Part shown: positions 26,047 through 34,846 of the stretch, in pieces
How positions within the stretch are numbered: the first letter of the stretch is position 1
Layout: each line of letters opens with the position of its first letter
Assembly (NCBI RefSeq): GCF_014651915.1
Contig: NZ_BMXU01000002.1
Span: 1 to 64,000, forward strand
DNA: 64,000 bases
Direction: 5' to 3'
DNA from: Parvularcula lutaonensis
Lineage (GTDB): Bacteria; Pseudomonadota; Alphaproteobacteria; Caulobacterales; Parvularculaceae
Notes under the pieces: generated by a model
What the model was told of the DNA's origin: nothing
Database searches by the model: none
What the model saw: the letters and a program-made list of their open reading frames with translations, nothing else
Position numbers and translations under genes: made by a program

Positions 26047-27270
26047 ATGGGCTCTCAATTCTTCGCCACACTCCTATCGATCGTCATCGCCATATCCTCC
26101 GCCGCTGGAGCCCAGAGCTTCGAAGAGCTTGAACGGCTTCTTGACGAACACCCCTCCCTCACCGCCCTTGCCTACCAACAGGAAGCCGCCCGCGAGCGCA
26201 GCATCGCCGCGAGCGCCCTGCCCGATCCGCAGGTCAGCTTCGGGGTCAACAACCTGCCCGTCAGCGATCCGGCCTTTAACCGCTTCCTGCCGACCAACAA
26301 GGCCATCGGCGTCAGGCAGGAACTGCCCAACCTTGCAGGCCGCAGGGCCCGCCGGGCCCAGGCCGAGGCAGCAGCAAGCCTGACAGCAGCGATGCGCGCC
26401 GCCCGCTACGATGCCCTGAAAGCCGAACTCGTTGCCCTTCTTCACGAGAAGGCCCGCATCAAGGTGGCTCGCCAAGCCGCCGAGGCGCAGCGCACCGCCT
26501 ACGCCGAACTCGCCGAGATCATCGATGGCGAGATCCGCGGGGGCAGGCCCTCCGTCTACCGCCTAGCCGAAATCGACGCCGAACAGGCCGAAGTCGCGAG
26601 CAATCTCGCCGCGCTCTCGGCGCAGGAAGCCGAGGCCGACGCCCGGCTGATCGACCTTCTCGGATTCGTGCCGGATACCCCGGCACCCTCCGTGGCCATC
26701 TTTCCGTGGCAGGATGATCCCGCGAGCTTCCACGCCGTAGCCCTCGCCGCTGCGGACATCGCGCACAGTGAAAGCTCCGTCGCCGAAGCCCGCGCGGCGT
26801 TCCGTCCCAACTGGGGCGCACAGGTGACCTACCAGCAACGCGAGGAAGGCTCGGGCGCTGCCGGTGCCCAGTTCGCAGGGGACGACTGGGTATCGGGTAT
26901 GGTGACCGTCAGTGTACCCCTCTGGGCAGGGAAAAGCCAGAAGCCGAAGCTCCGGGCGGCAAAAGCCGAAGAAGCCGCTGCCCGATCCCACTACCTCGCA
27001 GCCGTCCGCTCCGCTCGCGCCCAATATGCAGCCTTCAGCGCCCAGCATCGCACCGCCATAGAGCAGCAGGCGATCCTGACCGAGAAGGTTTCCGCCATCG
27101 AGGACGAGATCGCCTCGCAGCTCCGTCTCTACGAAAGCGGCCGCGGCACCTATGCCCCCGTGCTCGAAGGCGAGATCGCGATCCTCACCCTGCGCGCCCG
27201 CATCGCCCGTCAGAAAGCCAGTGCCGCGACAGCCGCCGCGCGCATGAACAGCCTCCTGGTGTCGCCATGA
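26047..27270 (+). CDS. CusC/CzcC-like outer-membrane efflux protein
   Basis: This 407-residue TolC-family protein has an N-terminal signal (FFATLLSIVIAISSAAGA), two long coiled-coil-rich OEP repeats full of Ala, Glu and Arg, and the motif DPQVSFGVNNLPV near 60. Family members form trimeric outer-membrane ducts for RND pumps. Compared with general TolC it is short, as is usual for CzcC/CusC-type proteins of heavy-metal systems. Its stop overlaps the next ATG (ATGA), linking it with the adaptor. The context with an HMBD-containing adaptor and an HME-type pump points to monovalent copper or silver export. Confidence 0.85.
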   Translation: MGSQFFATLLSIVIAISSAAGAQSFEELERLLDEHPSLTALAYQQEAARERSIAASALPDPQVSFGVNNLPVSDPAFNRFLPTNKAIGVRQELPNLAGRRARRAQAEAAASLTAAMRAARYDALKAELVALLHEKARIKVARQAAEAQRTAYAELAEIIDGEIRGGRPSVYRLAEIDAEQAEVASNLAALSAQEAEADARLIDLLGFVPDTPAPSVAIFPWQDDPASFHAVALAAADIAHSESSVAEARAAFRPNWGAQVTYQQREEGSGAAGAQFAGDDWVSGMVTVSVPLWAGKSQKPKLRAAKAEEAAARSHYLAAVRSARAQYAAFSAQHRTAIEQQAILTEKVSAIEDEIASQLRLYESGRGTYAPVLEGEIAILTLRARIARQKASAATAAARMNSLLVSP

Positions 27271-28946
27271 GAGTCCTCAGCCTCCTTGCCATCGCGTTCC
27301 TCGCCGCCTGTGCCGAGGCACCTCCTGCCGATGCTCCGCAGGCGGATGCTTCCGGGGAAGCGCTCTACACCTGCCCCATGCACCCCCATTATATCTCGAC
27401 AGACCGGGACGGCACCTGCCCCATCTGCGGGATGGACCTCGTCCCGGTATCCGGTGCTCCGGCGCCGTCAAGCAACGGCATCACCGTGCCCTCTGAAATC
27501 ATCCAGACCATAGGTGTACGGACAGAAACTGTCCGCAGGATACCCCTCCAGAAGACACTCCGCGCTTTTGGGACTGTCGAGGCCAGCGAGCGTCTCGAAA
27601 GCGCTGTCGCTTCCCGCATCGAGGGCTGGGTCAAGGATCTCGCAGTGAGCGCCGAAGGCGATGTCGTCGAGGCCGGGGACGTCCTCTACCGCATCTTCAG
27701 CCCAGATCTGGTCGCGGCGCAGCAGGACCTCCTCACCGCGCTTGCCAGCGGCGATGATCGCCGCATCGAGGCCACCCGCAAGCGTCTTCTCTCCCTCGGA
27801 ATGCAGGCCCCGGCCATCGCGGCGGTGGAGCGTTCGCGCGAAGCCATCGAGCGCATCCCCGTCCTCGCGGACGCATCGGGCGTCGTCGCGAGGCTCTCCG
27901 TCCGCAACGGCGATTACATCCGGCCCGGTGCGCAGGTGGTAGTGCTGCAGTCCTATTCCGATGTCTGGGTCATCGCCGACATCCCCGAAAGCGACCTCCA
28001 CCTTGTCCGTGAGGGGATCAGTGCCGCACTTCATTTCCCCAGCGCTCCCAGCCACCCCGCAGAGGGGACGGTCGACTACGTCTATCCCACCGTCGACCCT
28101 GCGAGCCGCACCGGCAAGCTGCGGATCGTGGTCGCCAATCCTTCGGGTCGCCTGCGCCCCGGCGCCTATGCCGATATCCGTCTTGAAACGGAGGAAGTTT
28201 CAGCGCTAGCGATTCCGTCGGACGCCATCCTCCGTGACAGCCGCGGCGCCCATGTTGTCCTCGCGCTTGGCGAAGGCCGATTCACCAGCCGCCAGGTTCA
28301 AACCGGCCTGACCGCGAACGGCATGACCGCCATCACGGAAGGTCTCTCCGAAGGCGACAGGATCGTCGCAAGCGGCCAGTTCCTCCTCGATAGCGAAGTC
28401 CGCCTGCGCGAAGGCTTCGCACGTCTCGACTCGGTCAAGGCCGACGCCGATACCCCGTTGGCAGAGATTCCTGTCGACGCGCAAACGCTAGCCCAGATCG
28501 ATCATTACCCTGACATGGCGCTTTATCTGCACGAGGCACTGACCCAGCGCTATGCGATCGATCATCTCTTCCTCCAGCCGGTTATCGACCTCGGTGACAG
28601 TCTCCTTGCCCGCTATGGCCAGACCAGGCTCGGCCCGATCCTGAAAGCCGGACAGGACGCCCTGCGCAAGGCCCAGGAAGCGAAAGACAGCGACGCCCTC
28701 GCGGCGGCACTCCGTGAACTGATGCTCGCCATCAGGCCTTGGCTCACCGAAGGCGCGCCGAGCCACTACGAAGAGGCGGGCCTTACCCTCTACCACGGCG
28801 GCGGAGACCTCTTCTGGCTGCAGGAAGGCGGCCCGCCTTCGAACCCCTATGGCACCGGCATCGCCCACATCATCGAATGGCCCGAAGTATCAGCCAATGT
28901 GGTCGAGAACCGTCCGCGCGCCATCGATCCCCATGCGAACCACTAG
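27267..28946 (+). CDS. cusB: CusB-like periplasmic adaptor with heavy-metal-binding domain and C-terminal extension
   Basis: This 559-residue membrane-fusion protein begins with a lipoprotein-type signal (ends LAAC at 15). A heavy-metal-binding domain at about 34-60 carries CPMHP and CPICGMDLVPV, whose Cys, Met and His residues suit Cu(I)/Ag(I). The barrel-sandwich and hairpin domains typical of CusB follow (AGDVLYRIFSPDLVAAQQDL near 135). A helical tail of about 160 residues after residue 400 is not found in the 407-residue E. coli CusB; it contains DHYPDMALYLHEALTQRY and WLTEGAPSHYEEAGL. The tail may be an extra metal or partner domain. It is coupled to the OMP gene and lies nine bases before the pump. 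Confidence 0.88.
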   Translation: MRVLSLLAIAFLAACAEAPPADAPQADASGEALYTCPMHPHYISTDRDGTCPICGMDLVPVSGAPAPSSNGITVPSEIIQTIGVRTETVRRIPLQKTLRAFGTVEASERLESAVASRIEGWVKDLAVSAEGDVVEAGDVLYRIFSPDLVAAQQDLLTALASGDDRRIEATRKRLLSLGMQAPAIAAVERSREAIERIPVLADASGVVARLSVRNGDYIRPGAQVVVLQSYSDVWVIADIPESDLHLVREGISAALHFPSAPSHPAEGTVDYVYPTVDPASRTGKLRIVVANPSGRLRPGAYADIRLETEEVSALAIPSDAILRDSRGAHVVLALGEGRFTSRQVQTGLTANGMTAITEGLSEGDRIVASGQFLLDSEVRLREGFARLDSVKADADTPLAEIPVDAQTLAQIDHYPDMALYLHEALTQRYAIDHLFLQPVIDLGDSLLARYGQTRLGPILKAGQDALRKAQEAKDSDALAAALRELMLAIRPWLTEGAPSHYEEAGLTLYHGGGDLFWLQEGGPPSNPYGTGIAHIIEWPEVSANVVENRPRAIDPHANH

Positions 28947-28955
28947 GGGCCGGGC

Positions 28956-31900
28956 ATGAGCGAGACCGCAAACGAAAACCTGACCGGCCATGACCCCTCC
29001 CGTTCCGCTGTCGCGCGGCTGATCGAATGGTCGGTCGCGAACCAGCTTATCGTGCTCGTCGCGGCAGCGGCGCTGGGCCTTTTCGGCTGGCTCGGCATGC
29101 GGGCGACACCCCTCGATGCGATACCCGACCTCACCGATACGCAGGTCATCATCCGCACGGACTTCCCCGGCCAGAGCCCGCAGATCGTCGAGGACCTCGT
29201 CACCTATCCCCTGTCCTCAAACCTTCTCGGACTGCCGAAAACAAAAGACGTGCGCGGATCGTCGATGTTCGGCACGAGCTTCGTCTACGTGATTTTCGAA
29301 GATGGCGTCGATCTTTACTGGGCCCGCTCGCGGGTTCTTGAAGCCCTTTCCCGGATCGGGCCGGAACTGCCAGAAACCGCCGTGCCGCAAATCGGTCCCG
29401 ACGCAACGGGTGTCGGCTGGGTTTATCAGTATGCCCTTGTCGACCGTACCGGTGGCACCGACCTTGCCGAGCTGCGCTCCATCCAGGACTGGTTCATCAA
29501 GCTGGAGCTTTCGGGCGTCGAAGGGGTTGCCGAGGTCGCATCCGTCGGCGGCTTCGAGCGGGAATACCAGGTCCTCCTCGATCCCAACCGCCTGCGCGCC
29601 TACGACATCCCGATCACCCGGCTCGCCGCGGCCATGAGGACGGCTTCCAGCGAAGTCGGCGGCCGCATCCTCGAGCAGGGCGAGTCCGAATTCGTGATCC
29701 GCTCCGCCGGCTATGTGGATGAGCGCGAAGACCTCGCGAACACCGTGGTCTATGCGGTGGACGGATCACCTGTCCTCCTCAGGGACGTCGCCCGCATCAT
29801 CGAAGGCCCGGCCCTCCGGCGCGGCGTCGTCGAACTCAACGGCGAAGGCGAGACCGTCGCCGGCATCGTCGTTATGCGCGACGGAGAGAACGCTCTCGAC
29901 GTTATCGGACGGGTCAGGGCGCGGCTGGCGGAGCTCCAGCGCGGCCTGCCCGAAGGCGTCGAGATCGTCACCGTCTATGACCGCGCACCGCTTATCGAAG
30001 GGGCCGTCAGCTACCTGCGCGAGAAGCTCTTGGAAGAAGGGCTCGCCGTCGCGCTCGTGATCTTCATCTTCCTCCTTCAAGTCCGCTCGTCGCTCGTCGC
30101 GGTCGTGAGCCTGCCCCTCGGAGTCCTCGGCGCCTTCCTCATCATGTCGTGGCAGGGCGTCACCGCGAACATCATGTCCCTCGGCGGCATCGCCATCGCC
30201 ATCGGCGCGATGGTCGATGCTGCGATCGTCCTGGTCGAAAATGCGGGCCGCAAGCTCGCGGCCCTTCCCGACGAAGCTGGCGAACAGGAGCGCCGCGCCG
30301 TCATTCTCGCCTCGGCAAAGGAGGTCGGCCCCGGCATCTTCTTCTCCCTGCTGATTATCACCGTCAGCTTCCTGCCGGTCTTCGTCCTGACGGGCCAGAG
30401 CTACCGCCTCTTCAGCCCGCTCGCATTCACCAAGACCTACGCCATGGCTTTTGCCGCCATCCTCTCCGTGACCCTGATCCCGGTCCTGATGATCCACCTG
30501 CTCAAGGGACGGTTCAGAACCGAGCAGGAGAACCCGGTGGCCCGCTTCTTCGCGAGGCTCTATGGACCAGTCCTTGCCGCAGCGCTCAGGTTCCGCTGGC
30601 TGACCATCGGTCTCGCGGGCCTTCTCACCATCAGCGCGCTCATTCCCGCCTCGCGCCTTGGAAGCGAGTTCATGCCAGCGCTCTACGAGGGCGAGCTCCT
30701 CTACATGCCCACCACCCTGCCGAGTGTCTCCGCGACCAAGGCGAGGGAGATCCTTGGCCAGACCAACCGCGTGATGATGACCGTGCCGGAGGTCGAGCGC
30801 GTTTTCGGCAAGGCAGGCCGCGCGGACACCGCGACCGATCCTGCGCCGCTGACCATGATCGAGACGTGGATCGAGCTGAAGCCGAAATCCGAGTGGCGAG
30901 CGGGGATCACTGCTGATGATATCGTCGCAGAACTCGACAGCCGCCTGCAGATTCCGGGCCTCGTCAATTCCTGGGGCTATCCGATCAAGATCCGCATGGA
31001 TATGGTCAGTACAGGGATCAGGACCCCGGTCGGCATCAAGGTAACGGGCGACGACCTTGAAACGATCGAGGAAGTCACGCGCGACATCGAAGCGGTCGTC
31101 TCCGAACTGACGGGCACCCGCTCAGCCTTCGCCGACAGGGTCCTCGGCGGAAAGTATCTGGACATCAGGCCTGACCGTGCGGAACTGGCGCGTCACGGCA
31201 TTGACATGGGTGTGTTCCAGAGCGTCGTGCAGACCGCGCTCGGCGGCATGCGGATGACCCAGTCAGTGGAGGGCCGCGCCCGCTACGACATCATTCTGCG
31301 CTATGACCGTCCCTTCAGGGAGGACATCGACGACCTCGGCCGCATTCTCGTCCCGACGCCAGCAGGCGCGCATGTCCCCCTCGGCGAGCTTGCCAGCATC
31401 ACCTACGCAGAAGGCCCGCCCATGGTCCGTTCGGAGAATGCCCGCCTCACGGGATGGGTCTTTGTCGATCTCGAAGGCACCGACATGGGCGGCTATGTGG
31501 CCCGCGCGCGCGAGGCGATCGGCGAGGAGGTCGATCTGCCTCCCGGCTACGCCGTTGCCTTCTCGGGCCAGTACGAGCAGTTCGAAGAAGCCCGCGCACG
31601 GCTCAGCCTTGCCGTGCCGGGGACCATCGCGATCATCTTCCTCCTCCTGATGCTCCATTTCGGCAGGCTCGACCGGGTGCTGATGATCATGCTTTCCCTC
31701 CCCTTCGGCCTCATCGGCGGCCTCTGGGCCGTGTGGCTTGCAGGCTACAACCTGTCGGTCGCCGTCGCTGTCGGTTTCATCGCTCTCGCAGGCATCGCGG
31801 TGGAGACGGCCGTCGTCATGCTCCTCTATATCGACGCCGAGGTGCGCGAGCGCCGCCCGAGGTCTCTCGGGGAGCTCACCGAAGCGGTCACCGCCGGCGC

Positions 31901-32171
31901 CGCACTGCGCCTGCGCCCGAAGCTCATGACGGTGCTGACGATCTTCGCCGGCCTCCTGCCAATCTTCCTGTCCGAAGGCCTCGGCGCCGACGTCATGCGC
32001 AGGATCGCCCTGCCCATGGTCGGCGGCATGGCCTCGACGCTTCTCCTCACCCTCGTCGTCCTCCCGGCGCTTTACGCGCTTTGGGTCGGACGTCAGGTCT
32101 CCCGCGAAACCTCCGCATCGACGGAGCCCCCGCAATCCGCTACCGCACCCTCACAAGGAGCCATCTCATGA
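28956..32171 (+). CDS. cusA: CusA-like heavy-metal efflux RND pump
   Basis: This 1071-residue inner-membrane proton antiporter belongs to the HME-RND subfamily. Twelve membrane segments with two large periplasmic loops can be traced. Hallmarks of the CusA branch are AIPDLTDTQVIIRTDFPGQ near 50, a SSMFGTSFVYVIFEDG block, and EGELLYMPTTLPSV in the second loop. The segment GGIAIAIGAMVDAAIVLVENA carries the acidic residues of the proton relay. Methionines that line the CusA metal path seem likely, but exact positions need an alignment. It is followed by a CusF-like protein with ATGA overlap. Expected to export Cu(I)/Ag(I) from the periplasm through the CusC-like duct. Confidence 0.92.
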   Translation: MSETANENLTGHDPSRSAVARLIEWSVANQLIVLVAAAALGLFGWLGMRATPLDAIPDLTDTQVIIRTDFPGQSPQIVEDLVTYPLSSNLLGLPKTKDVRGSSMFGTSFVYVIFEDGVDLYWARSRVLEALSRIGPELPETAVPQIGPDATGVGWVYQYALVDRTGGTDLAELRSIQDWFIKLELSGVEGVAEVASVGGFEREYQVLLDPNRLRAYDIPITRLAAAMRTASSEVGGRILEQGESEFVIRSAGYVDEREDLANTVVYAVDGSPVLLRDVARIIEGPALRRGVVELNGEGETVAGIVVMRDGENALDVIGRVRARLAELQRGLPEGVEIVTVYDRAPLIEGAVSYLREKLLEEGLAVALVIFIFLLQVRSSLVAVVSLPLGVLGAFLIMSWQGVTANIMSLGGIAIAIGAMVDAAIVLVENAGRKLAALPDEAGEQERRAVILASAKEVGPGIFFSLLIITVSFLPVFVLTGQSYRLFSPLAFTKTYAMAFAAILSVTLIPVLMIHLLKGRFRTEQENPVARFFARLYGPVLAAALRFRWLTIGLAGLLTISALIPASRLGSEFMPALYEGELLYMPTTLPSVSATKAREILGQTNRVMMTVPEVERVFGKAGRADTATDPAPLTMIETWIELKPKSEWRAGITADDIVAELDSRLQIPGLVNSWGYPIKIRMDMVSTGIRTPVGIKVTGDDLETIEEVTRDIEAVVSELTGTRSAFADRVLGGKYLDIRPDRAELARHGIDMGVFQSVVQTALGGMRMTQSVEGRARYDIILRYDRPFREDIDDLGRILVPTPAGAHVPLGELASITYAEGPPMVRSENARLTGWVFVDLEGTDMGGYVARAREAIGEEVDLPPGYAVAFSGQYEQFEEARARLSLAVPGTIAIIFLLLMLHFGRLDRVLMIMLSLPFGLIGGLWAVWLAGYNLSVAVAVGFIALAGIAVETAVVMLLYIDAEVRERRPRSLGELTEAVTAGAALRLRPKLMTVLTIFAGLLPIFLSEGLGADVMRRIALPMVGGMASTLLLTLVVLPALYALWVGRQVSRETSASTEPPQSATAPSQGAIS

Positions 32172-32557
32172 ACCGCGTTATCCTGACCGCAACCCTTTCC
32201 GCGTCCCTTGTCACTCTCTCCGCCTGCGGAGAAAGAACGGAGACCGCGGCCACCGGCGATGCGCATAAAGGTCACGACATGGCCATGTCCGGCGACATGG
32301 GCCATGCCACCGGGACCGTCGTTTCAGTCGGCGACGGCCGTCTCGGCATCAACCATGGCCCGATCGAGGGCGTGGGCATGGGCGCGATGACGATGGAGTT
32401 CGGCGTCATGGGTGCTGTCGATCCCTCAGAGTTCGACGCGGGCGACGAGGTGGCCTTCATGGTCAGGCGAGGCCGCGACGGCTCTTACCGGATCACCGCG
32501 ATCTGCAACATGGGCGATCTGGGAACGGACTGTCTCGACGGCATGATGGATCACTAA
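32168..32557 (+). CDS. CusF-like periplasmic copper/silver-binding lipoprotein
   Basis: This 129-residue protein has a lipoprotein signal ending TLSAC (Cys20), then a His/Met-rich linker (HKGHDMAMSGDMGH) and a CusF fold: GTVVSVGDGRLGINHGPIEG followed by MTMEF. In E. coli CusF the ligands are His36, Met47 and Met49 with Trp44 capping the metal. Here His and the MxM pair are kept, but the Trp position is occupied by Met (GVGMGAMTM). Start overlaps the CusA stop (ATGA). It probably hands metal to the CusB-like adaptor. The extra methionines and the lost tryptophan may alter affinity or metal preference. Confidence 0.82.
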   Translation: MNRVILTATLSASLVTLSACGERTETAATGDAHKGHDMAMSGDMGHATGTVVSVGDGRLGINHGPIEGVGMGAMTMEFGVMGAVDPSEFDAGDEVAFMVRRGRDGSYRITAICNMGDLGTDCLDGMMDH

Positions 32558-32569
32558 GGCGAACCAGCG

Positions 32570-33289
32570 ATGCCAATCCTCAAATGGACCGTCCGCATCC
32601 ACAAATGGGTAGCGCTCGTCATCGGCGTCCAGGTCATGCTCTGGATCCTCGACGGGTTCGTCATGAGCGTCCTGCCGATCGAGCGTGTCAGGGGTGAGCA
32701 TCGCGTCGCGGAGGTCCAGCTACCGGTCCTCATGCCAGAGGGCATGCTGAGCCTTCAGCAGGCTGCCGAAGCCGCAGGGATGCCTGATCTCGTGGCTGCC
32801 GAAACCGGGCTTGTCCAGGGTGAGACAGTATGGCGCCTCACCGACCTCGACGGCAATCGTGCCACCGTCAGGGCGCAGGACGGCGAGGTCCTGTCGCCTG
32901 CGGACGAAACCCTCGCCCGCATGGTTGCCGAGGCCGACTACACCGGACCGGGCGCGCTGACCAGGATCGAGCTGATCGAGGAGTTGCCCACCGAAGTCGG
33001 TGGCGAGCCGCCGGTCTGGCGGGCCGTGTTTGATGACCGGGACAACACGACCCTCTATATTGATCCCGACACCGTAGAAGTCCGCTCGCGGCGCTCGACC
33101 ACCTGGCGGGTCTTCGATTTCTTCTGGAAGCTCCATGTCATGGATTATGACGATGGCGAGGACTTCAACCATCCGCTGCTCGTGACTGCCGCAGGCGCAG
33201 GGCTCATCGTGGCGTTCAGTGGCCTGACGCTCCTTTTCCTCCGTATGCGCAGGCTCATCATCGCCAAACGCAACGCCCGCAGGGCCTGA
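32570..33289 (+). CDS. PepSY-domain membrane protein
   Basis: This 239-residue protein has two membrane helices: one near 12-32 (WVALVIGVQVMLWILDGFVM) and one near 205-228 (LLVTAAGAGLIVAFSGLTLLFL), with a periplasmic region between. The N-terminal RIHKWVAL and the motif KLHVMDYDDG before the second helix are typical of PepSY-associated TM proteins, which often have roles in metal or iron handling. It lies 12 bases after the CusF-like gene and abuts the convergent regulator gene, so it is the last gene of the efflux operon. A role in metal reduction or membrane redox is possible but unproven. Confidence 0.8.
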   Translation: MPILKWTVRIHKWVALVIGVQVMLWILDGFVMSVLPIERVRGEHRVAEVQLPVLMPEGMLSLQQAAEAAGMPDLVAAETGLVQGETVWRLTDLDGNRATVRAQDGEVLSPADETLARMVAEADYTGPGALTRIELIEELPTEVGGEPPVWRAVFDDRDNTTLYIDPDTVEVRSRRSTTWRVFDFFWKLHVMDYDDGEDFNHPLLVTAAGAGLIVAFSGLTLLFLRMRRLIIAKRNARRA

Positions 33290-34696
33290 TCACTCGTCGG
33301 TGAAGGCGAAGGGCGTCCCCGGCCTGCGGTAAGTGTCATCAGCCACGGGTCGCCCGATCGGCGGCTCGGCCCGCGCGATGCAGCCCGCGCGGTGACAGAG
33401 CCTGCACGACACGCCGATCGGCGTAGGGGCCGAAGCCGAAAGCCCCGGATCGTCCGCATAGACCAGCCGCGAAGCGTGCTCCTCGGCGCAGGCGAGCGCG
33501 ATGGCCCGCTCGACCCGCGGCGCATCGAATGCCCCTCCCCCTGCGGTCACGGTGCGGGAGATCGAGAAGAACCGGTCACCCCCCGGCAACTCGACCCATT
33601 CCGGTATGATCCGCCGAGGTGTCTTGAACGCGTGGTGTACGGACCAGAGCGGACAGGAGCCGCCATGCCGGGCAAAAGGGAAGCCCGCGCCATCGAGCCG
33701 CTTCGATACGTTCCCCGCCGGATCGACCCGGATAAAGAAGAACGGCACGCCCTCCTGCCCCGGCTTCTGCAGCGTCGTTAGCCTGTGCGCGACCTGTTCG
33801 AAGCTCGAACCGAAACGGCGGCAGAGCGCTTCGAGGTCATAGCGCATGGTCTCCGCCGCAGACTGAAACTCCGTATAGGGCATGATGATCGCACTGGCCG
33901 CGTAGTTGGCGAGCGCCCGCTTCGCGAGTCGCCTGCCGTTTTCGCTCTGGAAGCTTCCCTCGGCCAGCGCAGCCTCCACCGCGCCGCCGAGCTCTAGATA
34001 GACAAGCTGCAGCGCGATCTGGAAAGTCCTGCCCGCAGCATCCAGCGTCTCGTCGAGAACAAGCTCCCGCCTGTGGTGATCGAGCCGGCGCACCGCCCCA
34101 GCCATCACGTCCCGTGGCAGGCTCCGGATACGCAGCTGCTGGGTTTCTTCGAAATAGGCGCCAAGAGTCCCGCTCGCCTTCGCACTCGCTGCCAGACGCT
34201 CCGCCTGCCCATCGATTACCGGGAAGAAGTTTTTCCGTGCAGAGAGGAACCGACGCGCTTCCGCCACGGGATCAGGGCCTGAGGGGGGCTGGTGCGAACG
34301 GTCGGCGAGCGCGGTTTCATTCTCGCGGTAGGCCGTATGGAGGCGCAGAAGCGCATCGGCCAATGCCGGATAACCCGAGGCGATGTCCTGCACATCGTTC
34401 GGCGCAAACTCGATATCGTTGAAGATCGGATCCCTCAGCACACCGCTGAGCCTGTCCGACACGGTGTTGGTATCCTCGCCTGCGAACTCCGCGACATCGA
34501 CGGAATAGGCCACTGAAAGCCTGAGCAGGATCTCCGCGGTCACCGGACGCTGGTTCCGCTCCATCAGCGCGATGTAGCTTGGGGAGACCTCGAGATCCTC
34601 GGCCATCTGGACTTGGGTCATGCCGAGTTCACGCCGCAGCCGTCGCAGCCTCGGGCCGATATAGGTCGCGCGGCTGCGCCTCTGCCGTGTCGCCAT
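33290..34696 (-). CDS. ScfR/RamB-type short-chain-acyl regulator (XRE HTH + IrrE-like + C-terminal domain)
   Basis: This 468-residue regulator has an XRE helix-turn-helix at about 15-70 (RRLRRELGMTQVQMAEDLEV, then SPSYIALMERNQRPVT). An ImmA/IrrE-like middle follows (LAKRALANYAASAIIMPYTEF near 285), then a C-terminal region with paired cysteines (GVSCRLCHRAGCIARAEPP) found in short-chain acyl regulators. ATG at 34696 has GGGAGA eight bases upstream and is preferred to an in-frame TTG further up. It is divergent from isocitrate lyase, the classic arrangement of RamB/PrpC/MccR-type regulators that sense acyl-CoA status and control glyoxylate or methylcitrate genes. I infer control of aceA and of itself. 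Confidence 0.85.
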   Translation of the reverse strand: MATRQRRSRATYIGPRLRRLRRELGMTQVQMAEDLEVSPSYIALMERNQRPVTAEILLRLSVAYSVDVAEFAGEDTNTVSDRLSGVLRDPIFNDIEFAPNDVQDIASGYPALADALLRLHTAYRENETALADRSHQPPSGPDPVAEARRFLSARKNFFPVIDGQAERLAASAKASGTLGAYFEETQQLRIRSLPRDVMAGAVRRLDHHRRELVLDETLDAAGRTFQIALQLVYLELGGAVEAALAEGSFQSENGRRLAKRALANYAASAIIMPYTEFQSAAETMRYDLEALCRRFGSSFEQVAHRLTTLQKPGQEGVPFFFIRVDPAGNVSKRLDGAGFPFARHGGSCPLWSVHHAFKTPRRIIPEWVELPGGDRFFSISRTVTAGGGAFDAPRVERAIALACAEEHASRLVYADDPGLSASAPTPIGVSCRLCHRAGCIARAEPPIGRPVADDTYRRPGTPFAFTDE

Positions 34697-34718
34697 GATA
34701 CAGGTCTCCCTGTCCAAA

Positions 34719-34747
34719 TTTACAACATGACTATTGGCGCTTGTAAA
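34719..34747. promoter_or_regulatory. Inverted repeat between the regulator and aceA, candidate operator
   Basis: The arms TTTACAA (34719-34725) and TTGTAAA (34741-34747) form a perfect 7-base inverted repeat with a 15-base spacer, in the 150-base divergent region of the ScfR-type regulator and aceA. Further TTGT-containing segments follow to 34760. The region is AT-rich relative to its surroundings. Binding by the divergent regulator is an inference. Confidence 0.45.
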
Positions 34748-34846
34748 GTTGTACCTTGTTACTCATCGCTTGTTCAGCCTCAGGCGCGAGAAGGATAGCT
34801 CGGGTCCAACTTCTCTTTCGGACACGCACAGCGAGGATCACCGAGC

